From: Rhodospirillales bacterium
Lineage (GTDB): Bacteria > Pseudomonadota > Alphaproteobacteria > Reyranellales > Reyranellaceae
Assembly (NCBI GenBank): GCA_013205335.1
Contig: JABMNB010000749.1
Location: 1-8,479, forward strand
Length of the DNA: 8,479 nucleotides
Direction of reading: 5' to 3'
Shown: positions 1 through 7,352 of the stretch, one piece after another
Layout of the letters: each line of letters opens with the position of its first letter
Position numbering within the stretch: the first letter of the stretch is position 1
The notes under the pieces: model-generated
What the model was told of the DNA's origin: nothing
Databases searched by the model: none
Seen by the model: the letters and a program-made list of their open reading frames with translations, nothing else
Made by a program: the position numbers and the translations under genes

Positions 1-219
1 CTGCGCCGCCGACTGGTGACGTTGCGCGACGGCTACGAGCGCCGTTTCGTCGAGCTGGTTGCGGCTCTCCCGCTCGCGCCCGGCACCGATCGAACACTCT
101 GGCGTCTGCAATTGCTGGGCGCTCTCAATTGGACACCTACCTGGTATCGTCCAGAGAAGAAGTCTCCTGCCACCATCGCACGCGCAGTGGTCGGCTCGCT
201 GCGCCCGCGTATCACTTGA
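1..219 (+). CDS. TetR/AcrR-family transcriptional regulator, C-terminal fragment
   Basis: The reading frame is open from the first base and ends at TGA 217-219, giving 72 residues of a protein whose N-terminus lies outside the window. The tail reads RRFVELVAALPLAPGTDRTL, then LLGALNWTPTWYRP, then SPATIARAVVGSLRPRIT. The LLGALNWT-WYRP-SP-IA pattern is one I associate with the ligand-binding C-terminal domain of TetR-type repressors found beside acyl-CoA metabolism genes. The helix-turn-helix domain is not visible, so the DNA-binding half cannot be checked. The internal GTG at position 16 is not the start, because the frame stays open upstream of it. A role in controlling the neighbouring crotonase genes is inferred from position only. 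The family call is fairly sure; the ligand is unknown. Confidence 0.72.
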   Translation: MRRRLVTLRDGYERRFVELVAALPLAPGTDRTLWRLQLLGALNWTPTWYRPEKKSPATIARAVVGSLRPRIT

Positions 220-265
220 AAACCAAGGCGAGCGGTCATCTCGACCGATCGGTGAGGTCTCGTGA

Positions 266-406
266 AGAGCACGTTCGCGATCGCGCCGCCGCCAAGGCGC
301 GCAGGTGCTCTCCCTGCATGTCGGCTACAGGGATGCCGACATGGTCAGGGACATCGCGGCGCCGAAGTCCGAGCGCGGAGTCTACTTGTTGCCGCCGGCG
401 GGCTGA
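266..406 (+). pseudogene. Probable remnant of a short-chain dehydrogenase/reductase C-terminus
   Basis: Frame 2 is open here between two stops (263-265 and 404-406) with no convincing start or ribosome binding site. Positions 293-370 encode GAQVLSLHVGYRDADMVRDI followed by AAPKS. This resembles the SDR segment after the active site, commonly QGT-V--LHVG-MDTDM----APKS-P, with the usual MDTDM changed to RDADM. Just upstream, frame 3 reads EEHVRDRAAAK, which could be the preceding helix after a frameshift. No Rossmann motif or YxxxK lies in the window, so most of the gene is missing. The last codons overlap the 3' end of the opposite-strand crotonase gene and look like plain read-through. The assignment rests on about 25 residues, so confidence is moderate. 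Confidence 0.42.
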
Positions 407-1239
407 GCCCACGGGCCGAAGGGCGGCATGTCCTTCGAGGGCTTGAGAGGAAAATCGGGGGCGCGCTTTTCGAAGAACGACCTGATGCCTTCCTGCGCAT
501 CGGCGCCGGCCGCGAGATGGCCGACGCACTGCAGGTCGAGCGTCACGGCGTCGAGCGGATCCTGCGCCCCCCACATGCTCCACATCAGCCGTCGGTTGAC
601 CGCCGCCGCCACGGCGGAAGAGGTCGAGGCGGCGAACTTCGCGGCCAGCGCCTGCGCCGCCCGCAGCAGTTCCTCGGGCGGGTGAACGGACCGGACGAGG
701 CCGCCCTTCAGTGCCTCGTCCGCACCGAACAGTTCGGCCGTCATGACCCATTCCTGTGCCCGTTGCATGCCGACGAGGCGTGGCAGGAACCAGCAGCTGC
801 CGGCCTCCATGGCCATGCCGCGCTTGTTGAAGACGAAGCCGATGCGCGCGGTGCTCGACATCAGCCTGATGTCCATCGGCAGGCACATGGTAATGCCGAC
901 GCCGACGGCCGCGCCGTTGATCGCCGCCACAATGGGCTTCAGGCAGTTGAAGATGGCCAGCGTTATCGAATCGCTGGCCTCGCGCTTCTGCGGCTTGTTG
1001 CCGTCATTCCACACCTGGAAGGCCGCGGTGCCTCCGGAAATGTCGGCGCCCGCGCAGAAGGCGCGGCCGGCGCCGGTGACGACGACGGCGCGGACCTCAT
1101 CCATCGCATTGACGCGCTGGAAGAAGTCGATGAGTTCGCGGCTCATCGTGGTCGAGAAGGCGTTGAGCTTGTCGGGACGGTTGAGCGTGACCGTCATCAC
1201 ACCGCCCGTCAGCTCTGTCAGCAAGGTCTCGTAGTCCAT
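382..1239 (-). CDS. Enoyl-CoA hydratase/isomerase (crotonase family)
   Basis: This 285-residue protein of normal crotonase length is predicted to act on cytosolic acyl-CoA thioesters, hydrating or isomerising 2-enoyl-CoA in a beta-oxidation-like pathway. The N-terminus shows VTLNRPDKLNAFS (17-29). The first oxyanion-hole segment is AFCAGADISGG (60-70) and the second is INGAAVGVGITM (108-119). The acid residues fall at Glu145 (in MEAGSCWFLPRLVG) and Glu163 (in AQEW). The rat mitochondrial Glu144 position in its QPE motif is not conserved; the Glu is offset into the MEAGSCWFL motif, as in a known subfamily with PEAASSWFLPR. The C-terminus has the usual FFEKRAPDFP. I chose the ATG at 1239 over one 12 codons upstream because GGGAGGG (1249-1255, minus strand) lies 9 nt before it and homology begins there. 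It is divergent from a second crotonase gene. The exact substrate is unknown. Confidence 0.93.
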   Translation of the reverse strand: MDYETLLTELTGGVMTVTLNRPDKLNAFSTTMSRELIDFFQRVNAMDEVRAVVVTGAGRAFCAGADISGGTAAFQVWNDGNKPQKREASDSITLAIFNCLKPIVAAINGAAVGVGITMCLPMDIRLMSSTARIGFVFNKRGMAMEAGSCWFLPRLVGMQRAQEWVMTAELFGADEALKGGLVRSVHPPEELLRAAQALAAKFAASTSSAVAAAVNRRLMWSMWGAQDPLDAVTLDLQCVGHLAAGADAQEGIRSFFEKRAPDFPLKPSKDMPPFGPWAQPAGGNK

Positions 1240-1355
1240 GGTCGAAGGCCCTCCCGGCCTGGTTCCGCCCAGCAAGACGGAATGTCGTTGCGTGACTCCA
1301 AGGTTTGGGAAACATTCGCCGCAACACCCGCCTATCGCAATCCCGGAGGAAGTCC
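1240..1355. promoter_or_regulatory. Divergent promoter region between two crotonase genes
   Basis: These 116 bp must hold the promoters of both divergent crotonase genes. I see no strong sigma-70 match. The best plus-strand candidate is TTGCGT (1288-1293) and AACATT (1311-1316) with 17-bp spacing, each matching 3 of 6 consensus bases. Small inverted repeats are present: GTTT-GGG-AAAC at 1303-1313 and GTTGCG (1287-1292) with CGCAAC (1320-1325). Any of these could be part of an operator, for instance for the TetR-type protein at the left edge, but none is long enough to be convincing. Confidence 0.35.
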
Positions 1356-2133
<778 letters not shown>

Positions 2134-2147
<14 letters not shown>

Positions 2148-3072
2148 GCTTGAGCCAGGCGGCGAGGCGGGCCAGAGCGCCCGCCACGCCGGTGGGCATC
2201 GCCACCATGGCTGCGATCAGCAATACGCCATAGAGCAGCGCCGAAAAGCCCTTGCCCAGTCCCGCCGTCACGTCGGGGAAGAATTGCAGGAAGAGGCCGC
2301 CCAGGATCGCGCCGCCCAGGGAATGCATGCCGCCGATCACCAGGCCGAACAGCATCTGGACCGAGAGCGCGAAATTGTAGCTCGTCGGTCCCACGAACCC
2401 GAACTGCCAGGCCGACAGGCAACCGGCGACGGCGAGATAGGCTCCGGCGATACCGGAGGCCGTGGCGCGCGCCTGGGGTACGCGTATGCCCTGTGCCGCC
2501 GCGGCAAGGTCGTGGTCTCGCGAGGCGCGAAGGGCCCTCCCGGATCGGCTGTGGATCAGGTTGTGCGCCAGCCAGGTGCCTGCGGCCAAAATCGCCAACG
2601 CCATCAGGAAGGCCCAGCGATCGTTGCTGAGCAGGCTGGTGGGAGGCGTCGGAAAGTCGAGATAGAGCCCCTGGACGCCGCCGGTCCACTGCTCGATCGG
2701 TCGCCAGCGCAGGAATTGGGGGAATGCGATGGCGAACGCATAGGTGATCAGGGCCTGTGTCCACAGGTTGTGCCGACCGGCGACGAGGCCGACGCCGTAA
2801 CCAGAGACGAAGCCCAGGAAAAGCGCCAAAGCGAGCCCGGCATAGGGCGAAAGGGGTGTTTGGGCGGTCAGGATCGCGGCGCCGTATCCGCCGATACCGA
2901 ACAGGGCCGACTGGGCAAAGGAGAACTGCCCGCTGATCCCGCACAGGATCACCAGGCCCATCAGGGCGATCGACCAGATCACCGCCTGCGTGAAGCGGAA
3001 GACGACGAAATCCGGGAAGCAGAACGAGAGGGCGGCCGCCGCCACGAAGCCCATGGTCCATACGGTCCGCAT
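2134..3072 (-). CDS. LivM-like branched-chain amino acid ABC transporter permease
   Basis: A 312-residue inner-membrane permease, the usual length for the LivM family. Such proteins form the transmembrane channel of ABC importers for branched-chain amino acids, urea, amides or aromatic acids. The signature GISGQFSFAQSALFGIGGYG (45-64) matches the LivM/LivH G-S-G-A-F-GIGAY pattern. The cytoplasmic coupling region SRSGRALRASRDHDLAAAAQ (175-194) followed by GIRV is the EAA-like loop that contacts the ATPase. The C-terminal half has GFVGPTSYNFALSVQMLFGL and GGMHSLGGAILGG, standard for the family. About eight to nine hydrophobic segments are visible. The start is uncertain: I chose the ATG at 3072, but no clear Shine-Dalgarno sequence precedes it. 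ATG 3054 is another option, and ATG 3117 would overlap the divergent VOC start. No LivH, LivF, LivG or binding-protein gene is adjacent, so the partners must be elsewhere. Confidence 0.88.
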
Positions 3073-3092
3073 GGCGTTACGATAGACCGTAA
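3061..3092. promoter_or_regulatory. Candidate operator palindrome between permease and VOC genes
   Basis: The 43-bp gap between the divergent permease and VOC starts contains TTACGATAGACCGTAA (3077-3092), an imperfect palindrome with perfect TTACG/CGTAA arms around 6 bp. A second, perfect 7-bp inverted repeat, TACGGTC (3061-3067) and GACCGTA (3085-3091), shares its right arm and runs into the first permease codons. Spaced palindromes of this sort in divergent gaps are typical of TetR- or MarR-type operators. The regulator and actual use are unknown. Confidence 0.35.
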
Positions 3093-3115
3093 AACAACGG
3101 AATGGGAGCGAAGCC

Positions 3116-3865
3116 ATGAGACTGAGGCAATGCGTCTTCGTCTGCAAAGACCTGGAGGGTTCGAGCGAAGAACTCTGCGACATCCTCGGCATCGAGGTCG
3201 CCTATCGCGATCCCGGCGTCGCCAAATGGGGCCTGGCGAACGTCGTCTGCCCGACCGGCAACGACTTCCTCGAGATCGTGTCGCCGATGAAGGACGGCAC
3301 CTCGGCCGGCCGCTACATCGAGCGCCGCAAGGGCGATGGCGGCTACATGGTGATCCTGCAGGTGCCCGATGCGGTGGCTGAGCGCCAGCGTGTTACCGGC
3401 CTCGGCATTCGCGCCGTGGCCCAAAAGGACCTGCCTGAATACCAGTACACGCACTTCCACCCCTCCGACACGACCGGCGTGCTGCTGTCGATCGACACGA
3501 CGTTTGCGCCGCCGGGCGTCGATCCCGCTTTGTGGTGGCCGCCCGCCGAGAAGGACTGGGTGAAGCATGCGCGCTCGGACGTCACCAACGGCCTGGCGGG
3601 TGTGGAGATCCAGCACGACGATCCCGATGCCGCGGCGGCGACCTGGTCGCGGATCCTTGACCGGCCGGCCGTCGACAACATCATCCGGCTCGACGGTTCG
3701 CAGATCCGCTTCGTGCCGGTCGTCGATGGGCGGGGACCCGGCGTATCCGCGTACGACGTGAACGTCGTGGACCGCGAACGTGTGCTGGCCGCCGCCGAGA
3801 AGCGTGGCCGCAGGCATGGCGTCGGTCAGGTCGAGGTCTGCGGCTGTCGCATCAATCTCGTCTGA
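3116..3865 (+). CDS. VOC (glyoxalase/dioxygenase-like) superfamily protein
   Basis: A 249-residue protein with two vicinal-oxygen-chelate modules. The first opens with LRQCVFVCKDLEGSSEELCD and continues to GIEVAYRDPGVAKWGLANVV and NDFLEIVSP (49-57). Glu53 sits at a typical VOC metal-ligand position. His113 and His115 (THFHPSD) may also be ligands. The first strand lacks the His often found there, so metal binding in that module is uncertain. The second module starts near residue 157 (NGLAGVEIQHDDPDAAAATW) and ends with QIRFVPVVDGRGPG and a short final strand. The family includes glyoxalases, epimerases and ring-cleavage dioxygenases; I cannot tell which reaction applies. GGGAG (3104-3108) lies 7 nt before the ATG. 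A small membrane-protein gene follows after 30 bp, probably in the same transcript. Confidence 0.85.
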   Translation: MRLRQCVFVCKDLEGSSEELCDILGIEVAYRDPGVAKWGLANVVCPTGNDFLEIVSPMKDGTSAGRYIERRKGDGGYMVILQVPDAVAERQRVTGLGIRAVAQKDLPEYQYTHFHPSDTTGVLLSIDTTFAPPGVDPALWWPPAEKDWVKHARSDVTNGLAGVEIQHDDPDAAAATWSRILDRPAVDNIIRLDGSQIRFVPVVDGRGPGVSAYDVNVVDRERVLAAAEKRGRRHGVGQVEVCGCRINLV

Positions 3866-3895
3866 GGGGGCAGGTTCAGGCAGGGAAGCAAAATC

Positions 3896-4285
3896 GTGCT
3901 GCGCATCCGCCCCTTCGTCATGGGTCATCTGATTGCCGCCGTTCTGGTGGGCGCGGGGGCGGGCGCCTTCCTGGCGGCCGAGGCCATGCTGATCTGTGGC
4001 ATGGGAATGCTGGCCGGCGCGGTCGTGAGTTCGCTGGTGTGCCAATGGAAGCCCGGCGTCGAGGCGCCGGCCTGGCAGCTCTGGCCGGTCGCCGTCCTCG
4101 CCAACCCGGTCTTTCTTGCGGCGCTCGTCTTCATGGCCCTCGACTGGGAGTGCGTCGTGGGCCGTCAGCGCGGCTGGTGCCTTGTCGCAGCGATGGCCAT
4201 CATCGCCGCGGGGCTTTGTCTCCTGCCGCCTCTCGGCGGCCTCTTATGGCGAAGCTGGAAGCGCCATCGCGCGCGACCGCGCTAG
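3896..4285 (+). CDS. Small four-helix membrane protein of unknown function
   Basis: A 129-residue hydrophobic protein that I do not recognise. Four likely membrane helices can be read at about 9-30, 31-49, 61-82 and 93-118, followed by a basic tail WKRHRARPR that should lie in the cytoplasm. There is no signal peptide apart from the first helix and no obvious catalytic motif. Cysteines occur at 34, 49, 86, 95 and 108 but form no metal-site pattern. The GTG start at 3896 is preferred because AGGGAAG (3882-3888) lies 7 nt upstream; an ATG eight codons later (3920) would cut into the first helix and has no such site. It lies 30 bp after the VOC gene and is probably cotranscribed. Its TAG stop is embedded in a CTAG shared with the convergent neighbour. 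Confidence 0.7.
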   Translation: MLRIRPFVMGHLIAAVLVGAGAGAFLAAEAMLICGMGMLAGAVVSSLVCQWKPGVEAPAWQLWPVAVLANPVFLAALVFMALDWECVVGRQRGWCLVAAMAIIAAGLCLLPPLGGLLWRSWKRHRARPR

Positions 4286-5256
4286 GCGGCGATCGAATTG
4301 GCCAGGCGGCCGCGGATCATGGCCTCGGCCTCGCTCACGATGCGCTCAACGAGCTCCTTGCAGGTCGGGATGTCGTTGATCAGTCCCATGCAGGTGCCGG
4401 CCGACCAGATGCCGTGCTCCATGTCGCCCGTTTCGTAGACGATCCTGCCCTTGGCCCCGGCCACGATCGGGCCGATTTCCTGGATGGTCTTGCCTTGGCC
4501 TTCCATCTCGATCGTCTTCTTCGCAATGGTGTTGCCGTAGACGCGGCTGGTGTTGCGCATGGTGCGCAGGATCAGCGACGTGCTGCGCTCGTCGGAGGAG
4601 ACGATCTTCTCCTTCACGTTCTGATGGATCGGCGCTTCCTTGGTCGCCATGAAGCGGGTGCCCATGTTGACGCCCTCGCAGCCCAGCGCCAGTGCGGCCA
4701 CGAGACCGCGCGCGTCGGCGAAGCCGCCCGAGGCAATCATCGGGATCGAGATGACGTTCGCTGCCGCCGGCAGCAGCACTAGGTTCGGCACGTCATCCTC
4801 GCCCGGATGACCGGCGCATTCGAAACCGTCCATCGAGATCGCATCGACGCCGACCTTCTCGGCCGAGATGCCGTGGCGAACGGAGGTGCATTTGTGGATC
4901 ACCTTCACGCCCGCTTCCTTCAGCTTGGGCAGGAAGGGCTTGGGATTGTTGCCCGCCGTCTCGACGATCTTGATGCCGGAATCGATGATGGCATCGATGT
5001 ATTCACCGTAGGGTCGCGGCACGAGCGTCGGCAGGATGGTGAGGTTGACGCCGAACGGCTGGTCCGTCATCTCACGGCAGCGCTTGATCTCCTTGCGCAG
5101 ATCGTCGGGCGTCGGCTGGGTGAGGCCGGTGAGGATGCCGAGAGCGCCGGCGTTGGACACGGCCGAGGCGAGTTCGGCGCGGCCGACCCACTGCATGCCG
5201 CCCTGCACGATCGGGTGCTTGATGCCGAACATCTCGGTGAAGCGCGTCTTGATCAT
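4282..5256 (-). CDS. NAD(P)H:quinone reductase, PA1024-like (nitronate monooxygenase family)
   Basis: A 324-residue FMN-binding TIM-barrel protein. Automatic annotation would probably call it nitronate monooxygenase or 2-nitropropane dioxygenase. The motifs fit the separate group defined by Pseudomonas aeruginosa PA1024, shown to be an NADH:quinone reductase (EC 1.6.5.9) without nitronate activity. They are PIVQGGMQWVGRAELA (15-30), PFGVNLTILPT (67-77), VIHKCTSVRH (119-128), DGFECAGHPGEDD (143-155, with His150), ASGGFADARGLVAALALG (175-192), NMGTRFMAT (197-205) and HGIWSAGTCMGL (281-292). This comparison is from memory of PA1024, not an alignment. The ATG at 5256 is supported by AGGGGGA (5265-5271 on the minus strand), 8 nt upstream. 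The gene lies downstream of the hydrolase but behind a palindrome-rich 99-bp gap, so it may have its own promoter. Likely role: cytosolic quinone detoxification or NAD+ regeneration. Confidence 0.88.
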   Translation of the reverse strand: MIKTRFTEMFGIKHPIVQGGMQWVGRAELASAVSNAGALGILTGLTQPTPDDLRKEIKRCREMTDQPFGVNLTILPTLVPRPYGEYIDAIIDSGIKIVETAGNNPKPFLPKLKEAGVKVIHKCTSVRHGISAEKVGVDAISMDGFECAGHPGEDDVPNLVLLPAAANVISIPMIASGGFADARGLVAALALGCEGVNMGTRFMATKEAPIHQNVKEKIVSSDERSTSLILRTMRNTSRVYGNTIAKKTIEMEGQGKTIQEIGPIVAGAKGRIVYETGDMEHGIWSAGTCMGLINDIPTCKELVERIVSEAEAMIRGRLANSIAA

Positions 5257-5295
5257 CTGGCCGTTCCCCCTGGGTGATTTTCCAAGCATTAGCGA

Positions 5296-5355
5296 ACTGG
5301 CGGGCTGGAGGCCAGTCCACGGATCGTACCGTGGACATGCTGTCCGCAGTGCGGA
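5296..5355. repeat. Chain of four overlapping inverted repeats
   Basis: Four perfect inverted repeats follow one another between the hydrolase stop codon and the quinone-reductase gene. They are ACTGGC-N9-GCCAGT (5296-5316), GTCCACGG-N6-CCGTGGAC (5315-5336), GGACA-N3-TGTCC (5333-5345) and TCCGCA-N1-TGCGGA (5343-5355). Each shares 2-4 nt with the next, so neighbouring stems are partly mutually exclusive. The last one abuts the hydrolase stop. The 8-bp stem could be a terminator for the oxidoreductase-hydrolase transcript, but no T-tract follows on either strand, so an intrinsic terminator is not established. An RNA-stabilising 3' end, an attenuator for the downstream gene or a protein-binding site are alternatives. 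Confidence 0.55.
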
Positions 5356-6183
5356 TCAGGTGCGGTCGATGAAGGAAATCGTGTCCTCGAGCGTGGGCGC
5401 GCGCTGGCGCAGGAGGCTCGAATAGGCGCCGGCGATGTCGATGTGGTCGACGTCAGGATAGAGCTTCAGTTCTGCCTTGCCACCGGCCCTGCGCCAGGCC
5501 ACGGCCAGACGCTCGCTGTTGAAGGGCTTCACCGTCATGTCCGCGGTGCCGTGCAGCAGCAGGAGCGGCGGCAGGGGAGCACGGGCGTATTCGATGGGTT
5601 GCGTCTCGCGGCGATCACCGCCGAAAATCTCCCTCAGCCGGCGCGAGGTGAGAGGCAGGAAATCGTAAGGGCCGGCGATGCCGATACCGCCCGGCAGCTT
5701 CATGCGGTCGACGCCGGCAGCGGCGAGATAGGGCGTATTGGCGACCATCATGACCGCGATGTAGGCGCCCGCCGAATGGCCCGCGACGAACAGTTTCTCG
5801 ATTCCCACCTGCTTCGCCGCCCATGCCGTTGCGGCCGCGCCATCGTCGAGGAAGCCGGGGTAACGCACCTCCGGATAGACGCGGTAGTCGGGAACGATGG
5901 TGGTGATGCCGCTCGCCGCGAGGGCCTGCCCGACGAACAGATAGTCACCCTTGGCGCCGGAAGCCCACGAGCCGCCGTAGAAGAAGATCACCGACTTGCC
6001 GTCGGCGCGGGGCTGTTCGGGCGTGTAGACATCGAGCTTCTGCCGCGGATGGCTGCCGTATGGAATGTCGGCGTCGAGCCTGTAGCCCTGGCGCGACACC
6101 GTCGTGTTCAGGAGTGCGGCGGGAGAGCAGCCGGCGAGCAGGCCGAGGACGCCGGCAAGGAGGCCTCGGCGCGCCAGGGTCAT
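5356..6183 (-). CDS. Alpha/beta-hydrolase (esterase), predicted lipoprotein
   Basis: A 275-residue serine hydrolase of the carboxylesterase/BD-FAE-like kind. The N-terminus MTLARRGLLAGVLGLLAGCS carries a lipobox (LAGC, Cys19). The twin arginines just before the hydrophobic stretch suggest possible Tat export, so the mature enzyme would be membrane-anchored outside the cytoplasm. The core shows KLDVYTPEQP (49-58), the oxyanion segment FFYGGSW (67-73), the nucleophile elbow GHSAG with Ser137, Asp215 in LLHGTADMTVKP, and His247 in DVDHIDIAG, a complete Ser-Asp-His triad. The substrate is unknown. The ATG overlaps the TGA of the upstream FAD oxidoreductase gene (ATGA), with no strong ribosome binding site, implying translational coupling. 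No stop or frameshift interrupts the gene. Confidence 0.9.
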   Translation of the reverse strand: MTLARRGLLAGVLGLLAGCSPAALLNTTVSRQGYRLDADIPYGSHPRQKLDVYTPEQPRADGKSVIFFYGGSWASGAKGDYLFVGQALAASGITTIVPDYRVYPEVRYPGFLDDGAAATAWAAKQVGIEKLFVAGHSAGAYIAVMMVANTPYLAAAGVDRMKLPGGIGIAGPYDFLPLTSRRLREIFGGDRRETQPIEYARAPLPPLLLLHGTADMTVKPFNSERLAVAWRRAGGKAELKLYPDVDHIDIAGAYSSLLRQRAPTLEDTISFIDRT

Positions 6184-7298
6184 GTGGATGCGAGGTCGCG
6201 CACCTGCTCGGCGAGCGCCAGCGAGGCGGTGAGGCCGGGCGACTCGATGCCGAACAGATTGATAAGCCCGGGCACGCCGTGATCGGCAGGCCCCTGGAGG
6301 GTGAAATCCTGCGCCGGCGCGCCCTGCGGCACGATCTTCGGCCGTATGCCGGCATAGCCCGGCTGCAGCGAGCCGTCCTTGATTCCGGGCCAGTAGCGAC
6401 GCACGGCGTCATAGAATTTGTCGGCACGGTGCGGATCGACCGAATACTCGATGCCATCTATCCATTCGACGTCGGGGCCGAACTTCGCCTGCCCGCCCAT
6501 GTCCACGGTGATGTGCACGCCGAGGCCGCCCGGCACCGGGACGGGGTAGATGAGGCGGGAGAAGGGGGAGCGGCCGGTCAAGGTGAAGTAATTTCCTTTG
6601 GCGTAGTACGCGGTCGGAACGCGGGCGGATGGCATACCGACGATTTTTCTCGCCAGGGTCGGCGCATGCAGGCCGGCCGAGTTGATCAGCAGCCGGCAAC
6701 GCAGGTTCATCGGCTCGGTCCCGCCGACTTCGATTTCGACGCCGCCGTCGACGACCCGGCCCTGTTTCACGGGACTGTGGAAGGCGAACATCGCGCCGTG
6801 ACCTTCGGCGTCGCCCTGCAGCGCCAGCATATAGGAATGGCTGTCGACGATGCCGGTGCTGGGCGAGAACAAGGCGGCAGTGCAGTGCAGGTTGGGTTCC
6901 ATCGCCATCGCCTCGGCGGCGCTCAGGAAGCGCATGCCTTCGACACCGTTGGCTTCGGCGCGGCCCTTGATTTCGGCGAGCTTGTCGCTCTCGGCCTCGT
7001 TGGTCGCCACGATCAGCTTGCCGCAGTTGAGATGCGGCACGCCATGCTCCTTGCAATAGGCATAGAGCATGCGCCGGCCGGCGACGCAGGAGCGTGCCAT
7101 GAGGCTGCCCTTGGGATAGTAGATGCCGGCGTGGATGACCTCCGAGTTGCGCGAGCTCGTTTCGGTGCCGATGGCATCGGCCGCCTCGACGACGATGACC
7201 TCGCGGCCCGCAAGGGCCAGCGCGCGGGCGACGGCAAGGCCTACGACACCTGCGCCGATCACGACGCAGTCTACGGTTTCGAACGGGGACGAATTCAT
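6180..7298 (-). CDS. FAD-dependent oxidoreductase, L-2-hydroxyglutarate dehydrogenase-like
   Basis: A 372-residue flavoprotein of the DAO superfamily. The FAD-binding Rossmann motif is VVIGAGVVGLAVARALALAG (12-31), with Glu38 closing the fold. The stretch SSRNSEVIHAGIYYPKGSLM (48-67), followed by ARSCVAGRRML, is characteristic of L2HGDH/LhgO enzymes. So are LINSAGLHAP (204-213), GLGVHITVDMGGQAKFGPDV (258-277), GIRPKI (317-322) and INLFGIESPGLTASLALAEQ (346-365). These enzymes oxidise L-2-hydroxyglutarate or related 2-hydroxyacids to 2-oxoacids and pass electrons to quinone. The protein is shorter than E. coli LhgO (about 420 residues), so the substrate may differ. The ATG at 7298 is the first in frame after a stop, but no clear Shine-Dalgarno precedes it. 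It is the first gene of a pair with the lipoprotein hydrolase and divergent from the pteridine-reductase-like gene. Confidence 0.88.
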   Translation of the reverse strand: MNSSPFETVDCVVIGAGVVGLAVARALALAGREVIVVEAADAIGTETSSRNSEVIHAGIYYPKGSLMARSCVAGRRMLYAYCKEHGVPHLNCGKLIVATNEAESDKLAEIKGRAEANGVEGMRFLSAAEAMAMEPNLHCTAALFSPSTGIVDSHSYMLALQGDAEGHGAMFAFHSPVKQGRVVDGGVEIEVGGTEPMNLRCRLLINSAGLHAPTLARKIVGMPSARVPTAYYAKGNYFTLTGRSPFSRLIYPVPVPGGLGVHITVDMGGQAKFGPDVEWIDGIEYSVDPHRADKFYDAVRRYWPGIKDGSLQPGYAGIRPKIVPQGAPAQDFTLQGPADHGVPGLINLFGIESPGLTASLALAEQVRDLAST

Positions 7299-7352
7299 GG
7301 TCGCATGCTAGAACCGCGGCCTCTTTCAGTCACCAAGGGCGGGTGTCGCAGA
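7299..7352. promoter_or_regulatory. Divergent promoter region, FAD oxidoreductase / SDR-folB
   Basis: Only 54 bp separate the two divergent start codons, so both promoters, or parts of them, must overlap here or extend into the coding regions. I see no clear -35/-10 pair. A 6-bp palindrome, GCATGC (7304-7309), and a GC palindrome, CCGCGG (7314-7319), are present but short. The GGGCGGG run (7337-7343) ends 9 nt before the SDR ATG and is only a loose ribosome binding site. The call rests on gene layout. Confidence 0.3.

Noticed and set aside
244..253. Perfect 10-bp palindrome ACCGATCGGT after the TetR stop
   Set aside because: It has no loop or T-tract for a terminator and is short enough to occur by chance in GC-rich DNA. 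A binding site cannot be excluded but has no support.
3077..4045. A 322-codon minus-strand open frame opposite the VOC gene
   Set aside because: It is the antisense shadow of a gene with clear VOC motifs and a ribosome binding site, and is rich in Arg, His and Asp without a recognisable domain.
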